This document shows positions 32,528 to 32,854 of a stretch of DNA of 32,854 nucleotides, piece by piece (within the stretch, counting starts at the first letter, position 1; each line of letters opens with the position of its first letter). A program made the translations under genes and the position numbers. This DNA comes from Candidatus Limihabitans stercoravium (GTDB lineage Bacteria; Bacillota; Clostridia; Christensenellales; CAG-314). The DNA lies in contig DVLO01000025.1 of assembly GCA_018715495.1 (NCBI GenBank), positions 1-32,854 on the forward strand. The letters run 5' to 3'. Under the pieces are notes generated by a model. That model did not search any database. It saw nothing but the letters and a program-made list of their open reading frames with translations, and was not told where the DNA came from.

Positions 32528-32854
32528 ATGAAAAAGATTTTTGCAGTAATTTTGGCAATCACATTGTTGACAGGCGTATTTGCATTCGCAGCTTGCCAAC
32601 CCAACGATACAATTGTAGTAGTAGGTCGTGAAGCAAGTAGCGGTACCCGTGAAGCATTCGACAAGGTTGTAGCTAAGGACGGCGTTACTTTGGAATCATT
32701 CAGCGAAGAAGCTAACCCCAACGGAGACGCTGAAGGCGGTTACAAGGAAGGCGCATTGTATTTCACAGGAACATCCGGTGTTGCAAGTAAGGTTGCAACA
32801 AGTAAAAATGCAATCGGTTACATTTCATTGGGATCGGTTGACGACACAATCAAG
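32528..32854 (+). CDS. PstS-type phosphate-binding lipoprotein, partial (cut by window end)
   Basis: The first 109 residues; the frame runs off the window. A lipoprotein signal peptide ends in AFAAC (Cys23), so the protein is anchored outside the membrane as the binding subunit of a phosphate ABC transporter. The mature part begins with VVVGREASSGTREAF, the phosphate-binding SGT-R segment, and continues to NAIGYISLGSVDD. In ordinary PstS these lie in the middle to C-terminal part, after a GSTSV segment that is absent here; the order looks permuted. ATG 32528 has an AAAGGAGG site 12 bases upstream, a little far. Confidence 0.8.
   Translation, partial: MKKIFAVILAITLLTGVFAFAACQPNDTIVVVGREASSGTREAFDKVVAKDGVTLESFSEEANPNGDAEGGYKEGALYFTGTSGVASKVATSKNAIGYISLGSVDDTIK

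Overview
The window looks like a chromosomal segment of an uncultured, spore-forming Clostridia-type Firmicute. Support: an uninterrupted mother-cell sigma factor SigK, an A-type RNase P RNA (Bacilli normally carry the B type), strong AAGGAGG ribosome binding sites, TTGACA/TATAAT promoters with 17-base spacers, many U-tailed terminators, a high-cysteine clostridial small protein and moderate-to-low GC. Genus cannot be fixed from sequence alone; a gut Christensenellales-like lineage is my guess. There is no phage, insertion sequence or CRISPR array.

Layout. 1-3.9 kb (minus): two cell-surface genes, a secreted or anchored PI-PLC-type phosphodiesterase and an 830-residue protein with three beta-sandwich-like repeats and membrane anchors at both ends. 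3.97-5.5 kb: a TauE/SafE permease split into two half-genes, whose end overlaps convergent sigK. 5.6-8.2 kb: rnpB, then a PflX-type radical SAM gene and a two-gene chromate transporter (CHR). 8.5-9.4 kb: a tiny XRE regulator facing a small membrane protein. 9.5-10.1 kb: a tRNA-Arg(CCG) followed downstream by an unusual tandem array of its own 3' end plus terminator. 10.1-11.2 kb: HU and rubrerythrin, divergent. 11.5-14.3 kb: a CYTH / HAD phosphatase / ClC operon. 14.6-15.6 kb: a small ferredoxin and a sugar O-acetyltransferase separated by a terminator. 15.6-17.5 kb: a possible structured RNA, then trmN6-like and rsmI. 17.7-22.1 kb: a giant prepilin-type surface protein plus an Ig-domain partner, with an internal drop in GC that crosses the gene boundary. 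22.3-25.4 kb: an orphan membrane protein, two YitT proteins and a Cys-rich repeat protein. 25.5-27.0 kb: an ECF S-component (probably pantothenate) with a structured leader, then coaX. 27.1-32.3 kb: uvrB-uvrA and a DUF3592 protein. 32.5 kb to end: a PstS-type lipoprotein cut by the window edge, with Pho-box-like repeats upstream and an apparently permuted domain order.

The most unusual items are the tRNA-Arg tail/terminator array (9531-10092), three genes that look leaderless (6092, 11486, 16015), the giant pilin-like gene with mosaic composition, the permuted PstS, the structured leader of the putative pantothenate transporter, and the unassigned folded region at 15.72-15.91 kb. I did not recognise a complete undescribed multi-gene system. 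Base-composition and spacing statements were counted by eye.
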